Assembly (NCBI GenBank): GCA_963934295.1
Contig: CAWVXY010000007.1
Coordinates: forward strand, 1-64,000
Source: Seribacter sp963934295
Lineage (GTDB): Bacteria > Verrucomicrobiota > Verrucomicrobiia > Opitutales > Seribacteraceae
Direction of reading: 5' to 3'
Length of the DNA stretch: 64,000 nucleotides
This document shows, in pieces, positions 1-8,955 of this stretch. Below the pieces are notes generated by a model. It was not told the origin of the DNA. It ran no database searches and was given only the letters and a program-made list of their open reading frames with translations. The position numbers were made by a program, and so were the translations under genes. Each line of letters starts with the position of its first letter. The stretch's first letter is position 1.

Positions 1-2553
1 TCGGGCGGTTCCGGCGGATTCACCGTGATTGCGGGAGCGGAATATTTCATCGGAAATGATCCCGGTGAGGGAAATGCCACCGCTCTGCAACCCAAGGACG
101 GCGCCTTTGATTCCGAAGTGGAAAGCACCCTTACCGCCAGCCTTTCACTTGAGGGCTATGCCATCGGTGCCTATCTCGTGGGCGTGCGTTACATGGACAA
201 TAACGGGACCTGGGGGGATGTGCTCTACAAAACGATTGAAGTGGATGTCGATACCGATGGGGATGGACTGGCGGACAAGGCGGAAATTTATTATGAGACT
301 AATTCCACGGTGCAGGATACCGATGGAGACGGGTATCTCGACGGGGAGGAAGTTGCATTCGGCAGTGACCCAACCAACGCCAATTCGCTTGGCAACCGGG
401 CCCCCACCGAGCTTAATGCCACCACAGTTCTAAGCATTTTGGAAAACCAAGCCATCGGTTCCTTCATCACTGAATTTAATGCCACCGATTCCGATGCCAA
501 CAACACCCTCACCTACTCTCTTGCCGATGGGAATGGATCGGGCGATAATCCATTCTTTACTCTCGATCCAAACGGTACCCTCGTTTCTGCAGTCATATTT
601 GATTATGAAAATAATGCTTCCAACTATTCCATTCGGGTACGGGTGAGTGATCAGTATGGTTATAAAATGGAAGGCAATTTTTCAATCAGTCTGCTCGATC
701 TCATTGAAGCACCAGCTGACTTGAACACAACCGCTCCCCTTCAGGTTGTCGAAAACCAACCGGTAGGCACCGTGGTTGGACAGTTAACAGCACACGATCC
801 GGATGCTGGCAACATACAAACCTTTACATTAATAGGAGGAGAGTATGACAATCATTTCTTCACAATTGATACAAATGGTAGCCTGCAAACAAATGCGATC
901 TTCGACTACGAAGCCAATTCCACCTTGACCATACAGGCAAAAGTACGCGACCAGCACAACCTGTGGATCAAGCAGAATTTCATTGTCCAAATCCTCAATG
1001 TAGTGGAAGACCTGGACGGTGACGGAGTTGAGGATGCTTATGATACTGATGATGACGGAGACGGGTACTCCGATGCCGAGGAGATTGCCTATGGTTCGGA
1101 TCCTTTGGATGCGAACTCCACGGCCAATACCGCCCCACAAATCACACTTGGTAATAAATTCCCCAATCAGCTCGATGCGAATGGAGTATTCCATATTGGG
1201 CATACCGAAAACAAAACGCATATTATAAAAGTCACTGCAACCGATGCGGATGGGGATGATTTGAATTATTCCATTTATGGCTGGCAGGATCTTCCCAATT
1301 TTGAAATCAATGCGAGTAGTGGAGATCTAAGTTTTAAGTACGTTCCCGATTTTGAATCGGCAAACGATCATAATAATGATGGAATCTTTGGAATCGTATT
1401 ACGGGTAAGTGATCATAAAGAGCACCACGATCAACCGGTCTGGATCTGGTTGGTCAATGAAAACGAGTCCCCCTTCGACCTTAACTCCACCGCCCCCCTG
1501 TCCGTTGCTGAGAATCAACCGGTGGGCACAGTGGTTGGACAATTGACTGCCCAGGATCCCGATGCCAATTCCACCCTGACCTTCACTCTGGTTGGCGGAT
1601 CGAATGACAATCACTTGTTTTCAATGGATACCAACGGTACTCTCAAAACCGCCGCTCAATTAGACTACGAGTCGAACATTTCCTATGTGATCCGTGCCCA
1701 AGTACGCGACCAGAATAATTCCTCGATCAAGAGTGACTTCATCGTTCAAATCATGAACGATCCAAGCGACGATTTCATTCCTCCCTCTGATAATAATCAA
1801 ACCAGTACGCCCATCATTGACCATAATACCACTGGCGACCACAATGCCACCCAACCACCTGTAATTGATCAGAATGGAACCATTTCACAAAACCCTTCTA
1901 CGGATCAAAATAATACTGTAATTGATAATAACTCCACACAGCCAAGAAAAGAATACCTTGCAATTGTGCGGACCCTGGATTCTAGAAATGAACAAAATGG
2001 TACTTCAAGGTTGTACGGAAAAATCCTCACGGACGGAGGATCAATCATAAGCGAAAAAGGATTCCTCGTTTCGACTAACCTTCAATTTTTGAATTCTGAA
2101 CGAATTTCAGGAATAGATCATAATCAAACCGATCCATTCTTTGCAGATTATCAAACAATTCAGAATGACCAGACCTTTTACTATCGTGCTTATGTGCGTA
2201 ATAATGTGGGCGAGTCCTTGGGGGGAATTAAAAAGATATCCCCTTCTACTCCACGGTCTTGGTGGAATGAATTGCCCGAAATCGCCGGCGGTTGGCGAAC
2301 ATCTACCTGGTTTGGTTCCTTCCGCCCCTACCCTGGCGGTTGGTTATACCATGTGGATCTGGGTTGGCTTTTTTCGCATGCAGGAGAAAGCAGTGACCTC
2401 TGGCTATGGAATGAACAACTGGGTTGGCATTGGTCAGCACAGGGCGTTTACCCACATCTCTTCCTGCACTCCTCCGCCAATTGGCTCTATTTCATAACCA
2501 AGAAAAACGGAAAACCCTACTTTTACGACTACACCACCGAATCGCTGAAGTAA
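1..2553 (+). CDS. Large secreted/surface protein with thrombospondin-3 and cadherin-like repeats, 5' truncated
   Basis: The reading frame is open from base 1, so the N-terminus lies outside the window and only about 850 residues are seen. Two Asp/Gly-rich calcium-binding segments of thrombospondin type-3 style (DTDGDGLADKAE, DTDGDGYLDGEE; then DLDGDGVEDAYDTDDDGDG) alternate with about four cadherin-like repeats that share the phrase VENQPVGTVVGQLTA and DPDA. Next comes a Thr/Asn-rich linker (about residues 595-650), a fibronectin-like unit with the YYRAYVRNNVGES pattern, and a Trp-rich C-terminal domain of about 95 residues (WWNELP to YFYDY). Such architectures are typical of Ca-dependent adhesins or exported matrix proteins. 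N-x-S/T tripeptides are unusually dense. The exact role is unknown; surface adhesion is inferred. Confidence 0.85.
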   Translation, partial: SGGSGGFTVIAGAEYFIGNDPGEGNATALQPKDGAFDSEVESTLTASLSLEGYAIGAYLVGVRYMDNNGTWGDVLYKTIEVDVDTDGDGLADKAEIYYETNSTVQDTDGDGYLDGEEVAFGSDPTNANSLGNRAPTELNATTVLSILENQAIGSFITEFNATDSDANNTLTYSLADGNGSGDNPFFTLDPNGTLVSAVIFDYENNASNYSIRVRVSDQYGYKMEGNFSISLLDLIEAPADLNTTAPLQVVENQPVGTVVGQLTAHDPDAGNIQTFTLIGGEYDNHFFTIDTNGSLQTNAIFDYEANSTLTIQAKVRDQHNLWIKQNFIVQILNVVEDLDGDGVEDAYDTDDDGDGYSDAEEIAYGSDPLDANSTANTAPQITLGNKFPNQLDANGVFHIGHTENKTHIIKVTATDADGDDLNYSIYGWQDLPNFEINASSGDLSFKYVPDFESANDHNNDGIFGIVLRVSDHKEHHDQPVWIWLVNENESPFDLNSTAPLSVAENQPVGTVVGQLTAQDPDANSTLTFTLVGGSNDNHLFSMDTNGTLKTAAQLDYESNISYVIRAQVRDQNNSSIKSDFIVQIMNDPSDDFIPPSDNNQTSTPIIDHNTTGDHNATQPPVIDQNGTISQNPSTDQNNTVIDNNSTQPRKEYLAIVRTLDSRNEQNGTSRLYGKILTDGGSIISEKGFLVSTNLQFLNSERISGIDHNQTDPFFADYQTIQNDQTFYYRAYVRNNVGESLGGIKKISPSTPRSWWNELPEIAGGWRTSTWFGSFRPYPGGWLYHVDLGWLFSHAGESSDLWLWNEQLGWHWSAQGVYPHLFLHSSANWLYFITKKNGKPYFYDYTTESLK

Positions 2554-2582
2554 AAGTTGTTCAGCTTTTATATTTAATAAAC

Positions 2583-2601
2583 GCACTCAATTTAAGAGTG
2601 C
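2583..2601 (+). terminator. Short hairpin after the surface-protein gene
   Basis: A perfect 6-bp stem (gcactc / gagtgc) with a 7-nt AT loop lies 30 bases after the stop codon. It is followed by A-rich rather than T-rich sequence, so factor-independent termination on the + strand is only weakly supported. Confidence 0.3.
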
Positions 2602-2668
2602 TTCAAAAAAAGTGTAAAAAAAATTTTACTTTCATGACACTTAATTATAAGCTAGATTAGCTTGAGTT

Positions 2669-2935
2669 ATGGAGTCCATTAAATCCTGGATTGCCCAGGG
2701 TAATCTTTCTGCATTGATTGATAAGACCAATCAAATGGGTCACCCTATCCTAATTTCCTCGGCAAATAGTAATTCTGTTCTAGTTGGAGAGGATGAATGG
2801 AAGCAAATGCAGGAAAAAATAAGAAAACACGATTACCTTAAGTCCGTGGAAAAAAACCCGATACACTTTCAAGCCAAAGATCCACACCAAATGGAGTGGC
2901 AACAAACACGGGACGATTCTTATTTTTCTGAGTAA
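2669..2935 (+). CDS. Orphan YefM/Phd-like antitoxin
   Basis: An 88-residue protein. The central part (NLSALIDKTNQMGHPILISSANSNSVLVGEDEWKQMQE, read in pieces) follows the Phd/YefM pattern: N-terminal helices, then a strand with PILI, then a V-L-V-[GS]-x-x-E-[WY] segment. Such proteins bind DNA as dimers and neutralise RelE/Doc-type toxins through the C-terminal tail. No toxin gene follows: the next gene is convergent and starts its stop codon 39 bases away. The usual N-terminal residues before the first helix are short here. It could be a solitary regulator or the remnant of a lost toxin-antitoxin pair. Confidence 0.6.
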   Translation: MESIKSWIAQGNLSALIDKTNQMGHPILISSANSNSVLVGEDEWKQMQEKIRKHDYLKSVEKNPIHFQAKDPHQMEWQQTRDDSYFSE

Positions 2936-2973
2936 GACAATTACCTTACTTTCTAATAACCATACGAATAAGA

Positions 2974-5280
2974 CTATGGAGTGACACCTTCAGCTTGCAT
3001 CAAAATAGCTTCGGCTTGTGGATTCCCCGGTATCAATTGGACCAGTTTTCGGGCATATGGTAATGCGACATCCCATTTCTGCCTTTGGGCAAGGAGTTGA
3101 AGAAGGTTTTGAAGGAATTCAGGATTTGCGGGTTCCAGTTCAATCGCACGTTTAAATGCACTTATAGCTGAATCAACCTTTTCCTGCTGCCAGTAAGCAA
3201 TAGCCAGATTATGAAAGATCCTCGGGTTGGTATTACTGTATGCAGCCGCTTTTTCAAGATTGCGCGTAGCTTCAGAAAGACGGGATCGATCCTCTGCTAA
3301 AAGAAGTCCGAGTGAATAATATGCCTGCCCCCAGGTAGGTTGGTAACGAATCGCTTCGCGAAGAAATTTTTCCGCTTCTTTGTTCCTTCCTCTTCGACTA
3401 AGTAAGGTAGCAAGATTCATTCGAGCAGGAACAAATGTACTTTCCCGTTTGATCGCAGACCGATAATGCTCTTCAGCCAATATGGGATCGCCTTGATTTT
3501 CAGCTAAAATACCCAATGAAAGATGCGATTCGGGACGATCCAGGTTGTGCTCGTAGCGAGCTTTCAATTCCCTGAACACCGATCGAAAAAGCTTTAGGTC
3601 CGCATCCGCAAATAATGTGGGAGCACTGCGCGAGAGAATACGGGCAGCTTCCGTCCGCACCGACACGATCGGATCATCCAACATGCGTACCAAAGAGGCA
3701 TGACTGGTCTCTGGGGGCAAATCTTCGAGTTTTGATACCGCAGCCACACGAATCACAGATTGATTGGAATCCAGATTTCGACGAGCCTCATCAAAAGAGG
3801 CATCACTCAGAAAACGACGGAGGGCAAGCATAGCCCCTGCACGGGTAAATGCTGGAGATTGAGGATCCTGGCACGCAGCCATAAGGAGTTTCTCCGCTTC
3901 CGGTTTTCCGGTTCGAAATGCATGAAAAGCTTCCGGATGACGAACCTCCTTGGGGCGATCAGATCCTTTACGAGCTTCAACTGCTTCTGCAGCCCATTGG
4001 GGGTCTTTGTCCGTGTGACAGCGATTACAGGCATTGGGCGATCCATGCTTAACCGACAGGTCGGGACGGGGTATGCGGATACTATGATCTCTGCGGGCAT
4101 CAATTCCCATGTAGGTCTTTTCGGGCATGTGGCATTCCACACACTGGGCTCCCGTTGTACCTGATTGATGAAAATGGTGGGCAGGGGTATCAAAACCAGT
4201 CGGGTTTTTCTCGTTGGGAACATGGCAGCGAGTGCAAAGTTGGTTGGTATATGTGTGCAGTTTAACCGTATGTGGATCGTGGCAATCCACGCATTTGACT
4301 CCTTGGTGAAACATTTTGCTTTGAATATAAGAACCATACACATAAACTTCGTCATCTATCTGACCATCAACATGATAAGTCGGGACACTCATATCCGGAG
4401 ACCAGGGTTGGGTAACCTCAGGTAAGAAATGGTTCAAAAAAGAACTACCCGCATGGTGACCGGGGTGAACAAAACCTCGGCGAGCATGGCATTTTGCACA
4501 GGACTCAATCTGGGCAACATTGGTGCTATTTACATCAGCAAATCCAAAATTAAGCAAATCACCCCACCCTTCACCGGCTTTGGCAAATTCTACATGATCC
4601 CGACCTGGACCATGACAGGATTCACAGGCTACATTCATTTCGGAATAAGCGGTGGAAAAGGTTTGTTTGGCATCGTCAAATTCCTTACGCAGGTTAGTGG
4701 AATGACAATCCGCACACATGTGATCCCAATTTTGCATGGATCGGGTCCAAAAGAGCGGATCATCGTGAGCAATTTTTTCATCAGGATACAAATGATACCA
4801 TTCTTTTTTTTCAACATCCCAGCAGGTGGGTAAAACCTGCATCCGACCGTCCGGAAACTTGACAAGAAATTGCTGAAGTGGTTCCCATCCAAAGGTATAT
4901 GAGATTTCAAAAACTTCCATATTTCCTTCCTGATTGTTGGTTTCCACCATGTATTTTTCGCCGTCCATGAAAAACTTTGTGGTGATCCCGTAATGAACAA
5001 ATTCTGTATTATTAAAATCTGCACGGACGGTGTCAGGACCTGGTAATTCCATTGCATGATAATGATGAGATTCCTCCCACTTGGCGTGGGCTTCAGCATG
5101 ACATTCTGCACAAGTTGCAGCACCAACATATTCATCCAACCGATAATCACCCAGTTCACTATTATCCATTGCATTACCTTCAGAAAAATCTTCTGAACTG
5201 CACGAATATATGAGTAAACTCAGACAGGTGTAGCCCGAAAACATGGCAGCAAATAAAAATTTCTTAGACAGCTTGAACAT
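2974..5280 (-). CDS. Octaheme cytochrome c / HEAT / TPR lipoprotein
   Basis: 768 residues with a signal peptide ending in a lipobox-like LIYSC (Cys27). Eight CxxCH heme-binding motifs are seen in order: CAECH, CADCH, CESCH, CAKCH, CVDCH, CTRCH, CVECH and CNRCH, covering roughly residues 57-420. This resembles the cytochrome c554-type multiheme fold. HEAT-like repeats follow (about 455-560), then four to five tetratricopeptide repeats (about 580-755, for example SHLSLGILAENQGDP, RIFHNLAIAYWQQEK). The multiheme-TPR fusion is common in planctomycetes and verrucomicrobia. It is probably a membrane-anchored periplasmic or outer-membrane electron-transfer protein; its partner and substrate are unknown. 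Convergent with the antitoxin gene. Confidence 0.85.
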   Translation of the reverse strand: MFKLSKKFLFAAMFSGYTCLSLLIYSCSSEDFSEGNAMDNSELGDYRLDEYVGAATCAECHAEAHAKWEESHHYHAMELPGPDTVRADFNNTEFVHYGITTKFFMDGEKYMVETNNQEGNMEVFEISYTFGWEPLQQFLVKFPDGRMQVLPTCWDVEKKEWYHLYPDEKIAHDDPLFWTRSMQNWDHMCADCHSTNLRKEFDDAKQTFSTAYSEMNVACESCHGPGRDHVEFAKAGEGWGDLLNFGFADVNSTNVAQIESCAKCHARRGFVHPGHHAGSSFLNHFLPEVTQPWSPDMSVPTYHVDGQIDDEVYVYGSYIQSKMFHQGVKCVDCHDPHTVKLHTYTNQLCTRCHVPNEKNPTGFDTPAHHFHQSGTTGAQCVECHMPEKTYMGIDARRDHSIRIPRPDLSVKHGSPNACNRCHTDKDPQWAAEAVEARKGSDRPKEVRHPEAFHAFRTGKPEAEKLLMAACQDPQSPAFTRAGAMLALRRFLSDASFDEARRNLDSNQSVIRVAAVSKLEDLPPETSHASLVRMLDDPIVSVRTEAARILSRSAPTLFADADLKLFRSVFRELKARYEHNLDRPESHLSLGILAENQGDPILAEEHYRSAIKRESTFVPARMNLATLLSRRGRNKEAEKFLREAIRYQPTWGQAYYSLGLLLAEDRSRLSEATRNLEKAAAYSNTNPRIFHNLAIAYWQQEKVDSAISAFKRAIELEPANPEFLQNLLQLLAQRQKWDVALPYARKLVQLIPGNPQAEAILMQAEGVTP

Positions 5281-5379
5281 TATTTGAACATATTATTATG
5301 CACACCTTTCGAAAACAGGCAACGACAACAGATAGATTCAAGAATTGACTCACTATTTCTGATAATACTGATTAAATCT

Positions 5380-6168
5380 ATGTCAATTTTCATAAATATT
5401 AACCAAGAACAGACTGGCCCTTACGATGCGAATCAAATCAACCAGATGCTTAATAACTTGCAAATCAACCCCGAATGCCTCGCGTGGACGGAAGGAATGG
5501 CAAATTGGGAACCACTGAGTTCTCCGACCTTTACATCATTAGGCATAAGCAACCCTGCACGACCTCATTCAGTTCCGAGCAATCCAAGTAATATTGAGCA
5601 AGGAATACCTGAGGGAGGTGGTTCGATATCAATTAGTTCAGCGATCGGAGAGTCTTTCACCTTTTTCAAAGGAAACGCGATTGGGTGTATTGCCTGGGTT
5701 GTGCTAACCGGTTTTCTAAGCGGAACCGGCATTGGTGCCCTACTCGCCCCGCTCTTGGGGGTAAACCTATTCTCGTGTGCTAAAAGATTTCAAGAAACCG
5801 GAAAAAAAATGGATCTCGGTGATCTGTTTGATTTTTCAAAGTGGGCGGAAAAAATATTCGGTCCGATTGTTCTTGGGATTATTATTTTTATTGGTTTTTG
5901 CTTGTTGATTATCCCAGGTATCATATTAGCCATGCGTTGGACATTTTCCCCTTGTGTGCTGGCAGATCGTCCCAATTTATCATTTACCGATGCAATGAAA
6001 GCATCCGGGAATGTGGCAAAAGGAAATTGGATAAACCTAATTCTTCTTTTTATCGTTCTCGGGCTTCTTCAAATTTTGGGAGTCATCTGTCTCGGAATCG
6101 GTTTACTTGTAACCATTCCGGTTGGGCATGTTGCTCTGTATTTTGCTTATGCCCAATGTAAAAAATAA
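5380..6168 (+). CDS. GYF_2-domain membrane protein
   Basis: 262 residues from ATG 5380, chosen because the GYF_2 (DUF4339) domain begins immediately (FININQEQTGPYDANQINQML ... AWTEGMANWEPL). An upstream in-frame start would only add an unrelated tail. After a short Pro/Ser linker there are about four hydrophobic segments (CIAWVVLTGFLSGTGIGALL, the IVLGIIIFIGFCLLIIPGII region, the LILLFIVLGLLQILG region and a final one). The FPLIPGII-like part is reminiscent of DUF975/YciC-type membrane proteins. GYF_2 domains are thought to mediate protein contacts. No operon partner; function unknown. Confidence 0.8.
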   Translation: MSIFININQEQTGPYDANQINQMLNNLQINPECLAWTEGMANWEPLSSPTFTSLGISNPARPHSVPSNPSNIEQGIPEGGGSISISSAIGESFTFFKGNAIGCIAWVVLTGFLSGTGIGALLAPLLGVNLFSCAKRFQETGKKMDLGDLFDFSKWAEKIFGPIVLGIIIFIGFCLLIIPGIILAMRWTFSPCVLADRPNLSFTDAMKASGNVAKGNWINLILLFIVLGLLQILGVICLGIGLLVTIPVGHVALYFAYAQCKK

Positions 6169-6383
6169 AACTGTATTTTTTGTCCAAATATGGAGGTTGG
6201 GTGCATAATATTAATAGATGTTATTTAATGAACCCTTACGAAATTTTCTATATTTTTTCTTTTCTCCACAAAAAGTAATTAATCGTAGTTTTTTAAGATG
6301 TAATTTAAATATTAAAAACTGCGTCTTTTTTTCTCACAGAACACCAATTTTTCCTTGCCTCTCACGCAACAAAATATGAGATT

Positions 6384-8921
6384 ATGTATATTATGACAAA
6401 ACTGCCAACCTTTATCGCTTTTATTTCCGCTTTCCTTTGGATACAAGTCAGTTTTGGTGCAGCACGTGATTTTCATTCGAATAATGGACAAAAAATAAAT
6501 GGCTCCGTTATCAAATACTTTGAAAATGGCGATGTTTTACTCAAGCGTACGAAGGACCAGCAACTTTTTCGAATTAGCCTGGATATTTTTACCGAAGATG
6601 ATCAAGCATTTGTCAAAAATAATTTCCCCCCCAATCACGACGCCCTTCCCACATTCAACCGTCCGCTTGCTGACAGAGATTTAGCCATCAATGCTCAATT
6701 TATTGATCGTATCATCGAAGCGAAATTACGCTCTTATAACCAGCGTCCCAATAAAGAAATTTCCAACGAAACTTTTCTTCGTCGTGTCTACCTAAAGATT
6801 ATTGGCCGAATTCCAACTTTAGAAGAAACCCAGGAGTTTTTGTCTCAGCGAGATCGAAAAGCAAGGGGACAACTTATTGATAAATTGCTTGCCTCAGACG
6901 GGTATGATAAAAATTGGTACATCTATTGGGCAGACATCCTCAGAGCAAAGACTCGTGTTGGTAACCAAGGCTCTGATGGCTACCCATTTGTTCGTTACTT
7001 AAAGGATTCCATTGCTGAGAACAAACCTTATGATGTTTGGGTAAAAGAGATGCTAGCTTCAACCGGACCGATGTGGGAAAGAGGCAATGGAGCAGTCGGT
7101 TACTTCTACCGGGATCAGGGAATGGGATTAGATAACATGGCTAATACTGTTCGTGTCTTTCTTGGAACCAGTCTGGAATGTGCACAGTGTCACGATCATC
7201 CTTTTGATCGTTGGACCCAAAAACAATTTTATGAAATGGCTGCTTTTACTCATGGGATTGGCAGCGTAAGCCGAAGGAATGATAAGCTCAGTGAACTAAA
7301 TAAATTGGCTAGAGCAGCAATGAAAGAGAATGAAGAGGACAGAAATCGTCTTCGAAATGCCTTTGACTATGTGAATGATATTCTCAAACCCGGATTGGAT
7401 GATTTAGGTAAAGGAGAAATCAAATTGCCCAATGATTATCAGTACGACAATGCAAAACCCGGCGAAAAACTTGAAGCGAAAACCATATTTGGATTGGTTG
7501 TGGAATTGGATGAAAATCTTGAAGAAAAAGGATCACGTGCTTCGTATGCCAGTTGGCTCGCATCTCCTGATAATCCTCGATTTTCAACTGTTATTGCCAA
7601 TCGTCTCTGGAAGACTGCTTTTGGATACGGGCTCATTGAACCCGTGGACAATATGTATGATGATACCCTTCCTACTCACCCCAAATTGATGCTGCATTTA
7701 GAAAAACTAATGGTCGCCCTAGATTACGACATGAAGGAATTCTTACGCATCATTTACAACACGCAGGCTTTTCAGCGACAAGCACCTTCACGCGAGATTA
7801 ACTCTAAAGATTCCAAAGATGAAACCATGCCACCCGAGGTTAAATGGGTAATTGCTGGTCCTAATCCGGATTTCCCCAAAAGAGGGGCAGCACCTTACTT
7901 TTACCAAGGACCAGTGATGGAAAGAATGTCAGGCGAACAACTTTGGGATTCCCTCGTCGGTTTAAATTATCCTGATTTAGATACTAGGATTAATTCCAGA
8001 ACGCCCGAAGATGGATATGACCGATTTGTTAAATTTTCTCAAATGGATGCGGAAGATATTTTCAAGGAAGTCATGGTTAGATATAATTCAAATAAGACTA
8101 ATCAAAATATGGACATGGCTGCCAAACCGATGGCTCCCACTAATAAGAAATGTCCGATCAAGACTACCCGGGATGCCAATCCGAACATAACAGCAAAGAA
8201 TGAAAAAGGGGAAACCGTGGCTTTCTGCTGTAATGGTTGCAAAAATAAATTTATGGCCGCTCTCCCACCATCAGCGAAAAAGACTGAAATGGCTTCGATG
8301 AAGGCTGCTCCGTTAAACGAAATGTGCCCCATTAAGCCTGATCGCAGAGCAGATCCTGATATCACTGCCAAAAATGCAAAGGGAGTAACGGTGGCTTTCT
8401 GTTGCAGGGGTTGCAAAAATAAATTTTCTGCTGCTCAACCGGCTATGAATGAAAATATGATGATGGCAGGAATGGGCATGAACTCAAATAAACCAAGTGT
8501 TTCCGAGGGTTATCAAAGAAAAGGCACACCCACTCGGGATTCGAAATCTTTGCGTGCAGCTGAAGTTGGAGACCCAGCGCCAAGGGGACACCTGATTCTA
8601 CAATTTGGAGGTTCTCCAAGGGATCAGATACAAGTTTCGCACAAAGAAGCTGCTGTTAACCAGGTACTTGCCATGATTAATGGCTATGTGGAAAAATATC
8701 TGGTCAACAATAAGAAGTCAGTCACCTTGAACGAAATTGCTAAGGGTTCTTCCATGGAAGATAAAATAAATTTATCCTTTCTTGCCATCCTCCAAAGAAA
8801 GCCAAACACAAGAGAACTTACAGATTTTAAAGACATGATCAAAAAATTAGATGTTGAAGATTACCACAAAGATATCGTTTGGGCTCTTCTTAACAGCCAT
8901 GAATTCATGTTTGTCCAATAA
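6384..8921 (+). CDS. DUF1549/DUF1553 protein with SHD1 domain and two inserted Cys-rich metal-binding repeats
   Basis: 845 residues. The N-terminus has a signal peptide (ATG 6384, or 6393 for a cleaner one), then an SHD1-like domain (ARDFHSNNGQKINGSVIKYF, about 26-80), then DUF1549 with its hallmark CAQCHDHPFDRW (about 267), then DUF1553. Between DUF1553 blocks, about residues 575-690, sits a tandem duplication with the pattern CPIK ... VAFCCxGCKxKF, similar to YHS/TRASH-type heavy-metal-binding modules. First gene of a co-directional trio with the DUF1501 gene (34 bases apart) and the cytochrome/LRR gene. These families occur massively in planctomycetes and verrucomicrobia near sulfatases; their biochemical activity is unproven. 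Confidence 0.88.
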   Translation: MYIMTKLPTFIAFISAFLWIQVSFGAARDFHSNNGQKINGSVIKYFENGDVLLKRTKDQQLFRISLDIFTEDDQAFVKNNFPPNHDALPTFNRPLADRDLAINAQFIDRIIEAKLRSYNQRPNKEISNETFLRRVYLKIIGRIPTLEETQEFLSQRDRKARGQLIDKLLASDGYDKNWYIYWADILRAKTRVGNQGSDGYPFVRYLKDSIAENKPYDVWVKEMLASTGPMWERGNGAVGYFYRDQGMGLDNMANTVRVFLGTSLECAQCHDHPFDRWTQKQFYEMAAFTHGIGSVSRRNDKLSELNKLARAAMKENEEDRNRLRNAFDYVNDILKPGLDDLGKGEIKLPNDYQYDNAKPGEKLEAKTIFGLVVELDENLEEKGSRASYASWLASPDNPRFSTVIANRLWKTAFGYGLIEPVDNMYDDTLPTHPKLMLHLEKLMVALDYDMKEFLRIIYNTQAFQRQAPSREINSKDSKDETMPPEVKWVIAGPNPDFPKRGAAPYFYQGPVMERMSGEQLWDSLVGLNYPDLDTRINSRTPEDGYDRFVKFSQMDAEDIFKEVMVRYNSNKTNQNMDMAAKPMAPTNKKCPIKTTRDANPNITAKNEKGETVAFCCNGCKNKFMAALPPSAKKTEMASMKAAPLNEMCPIKPDRRADPDITAKNAKGVTVAFCCRGCKNKFSAAQPAMNENMMMAGMGMNSNKPSVSEGYQRKGTPTRDSKSLRAAEVGDPAPRGHLILQFGGSPRDQIQVSHKEAAVNQVLAMINGYVEKYLVNNKKSVTLNEIAKGSSMEDKINLSFLAILQRKPNTRELTDFKDMIKKLDVEDYHKDIVWALLNSHEFMFVQ

Positions 8922-8955
8922 CAATTAACAGTATAAATATAACAGGGAAATAATT

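Noticed and set aside
3615..4833. Several + strand frames opposite the octaheme gene
   Set aside because: They mirror the coding strand of a clear multiheme protein and show no domain of their own.
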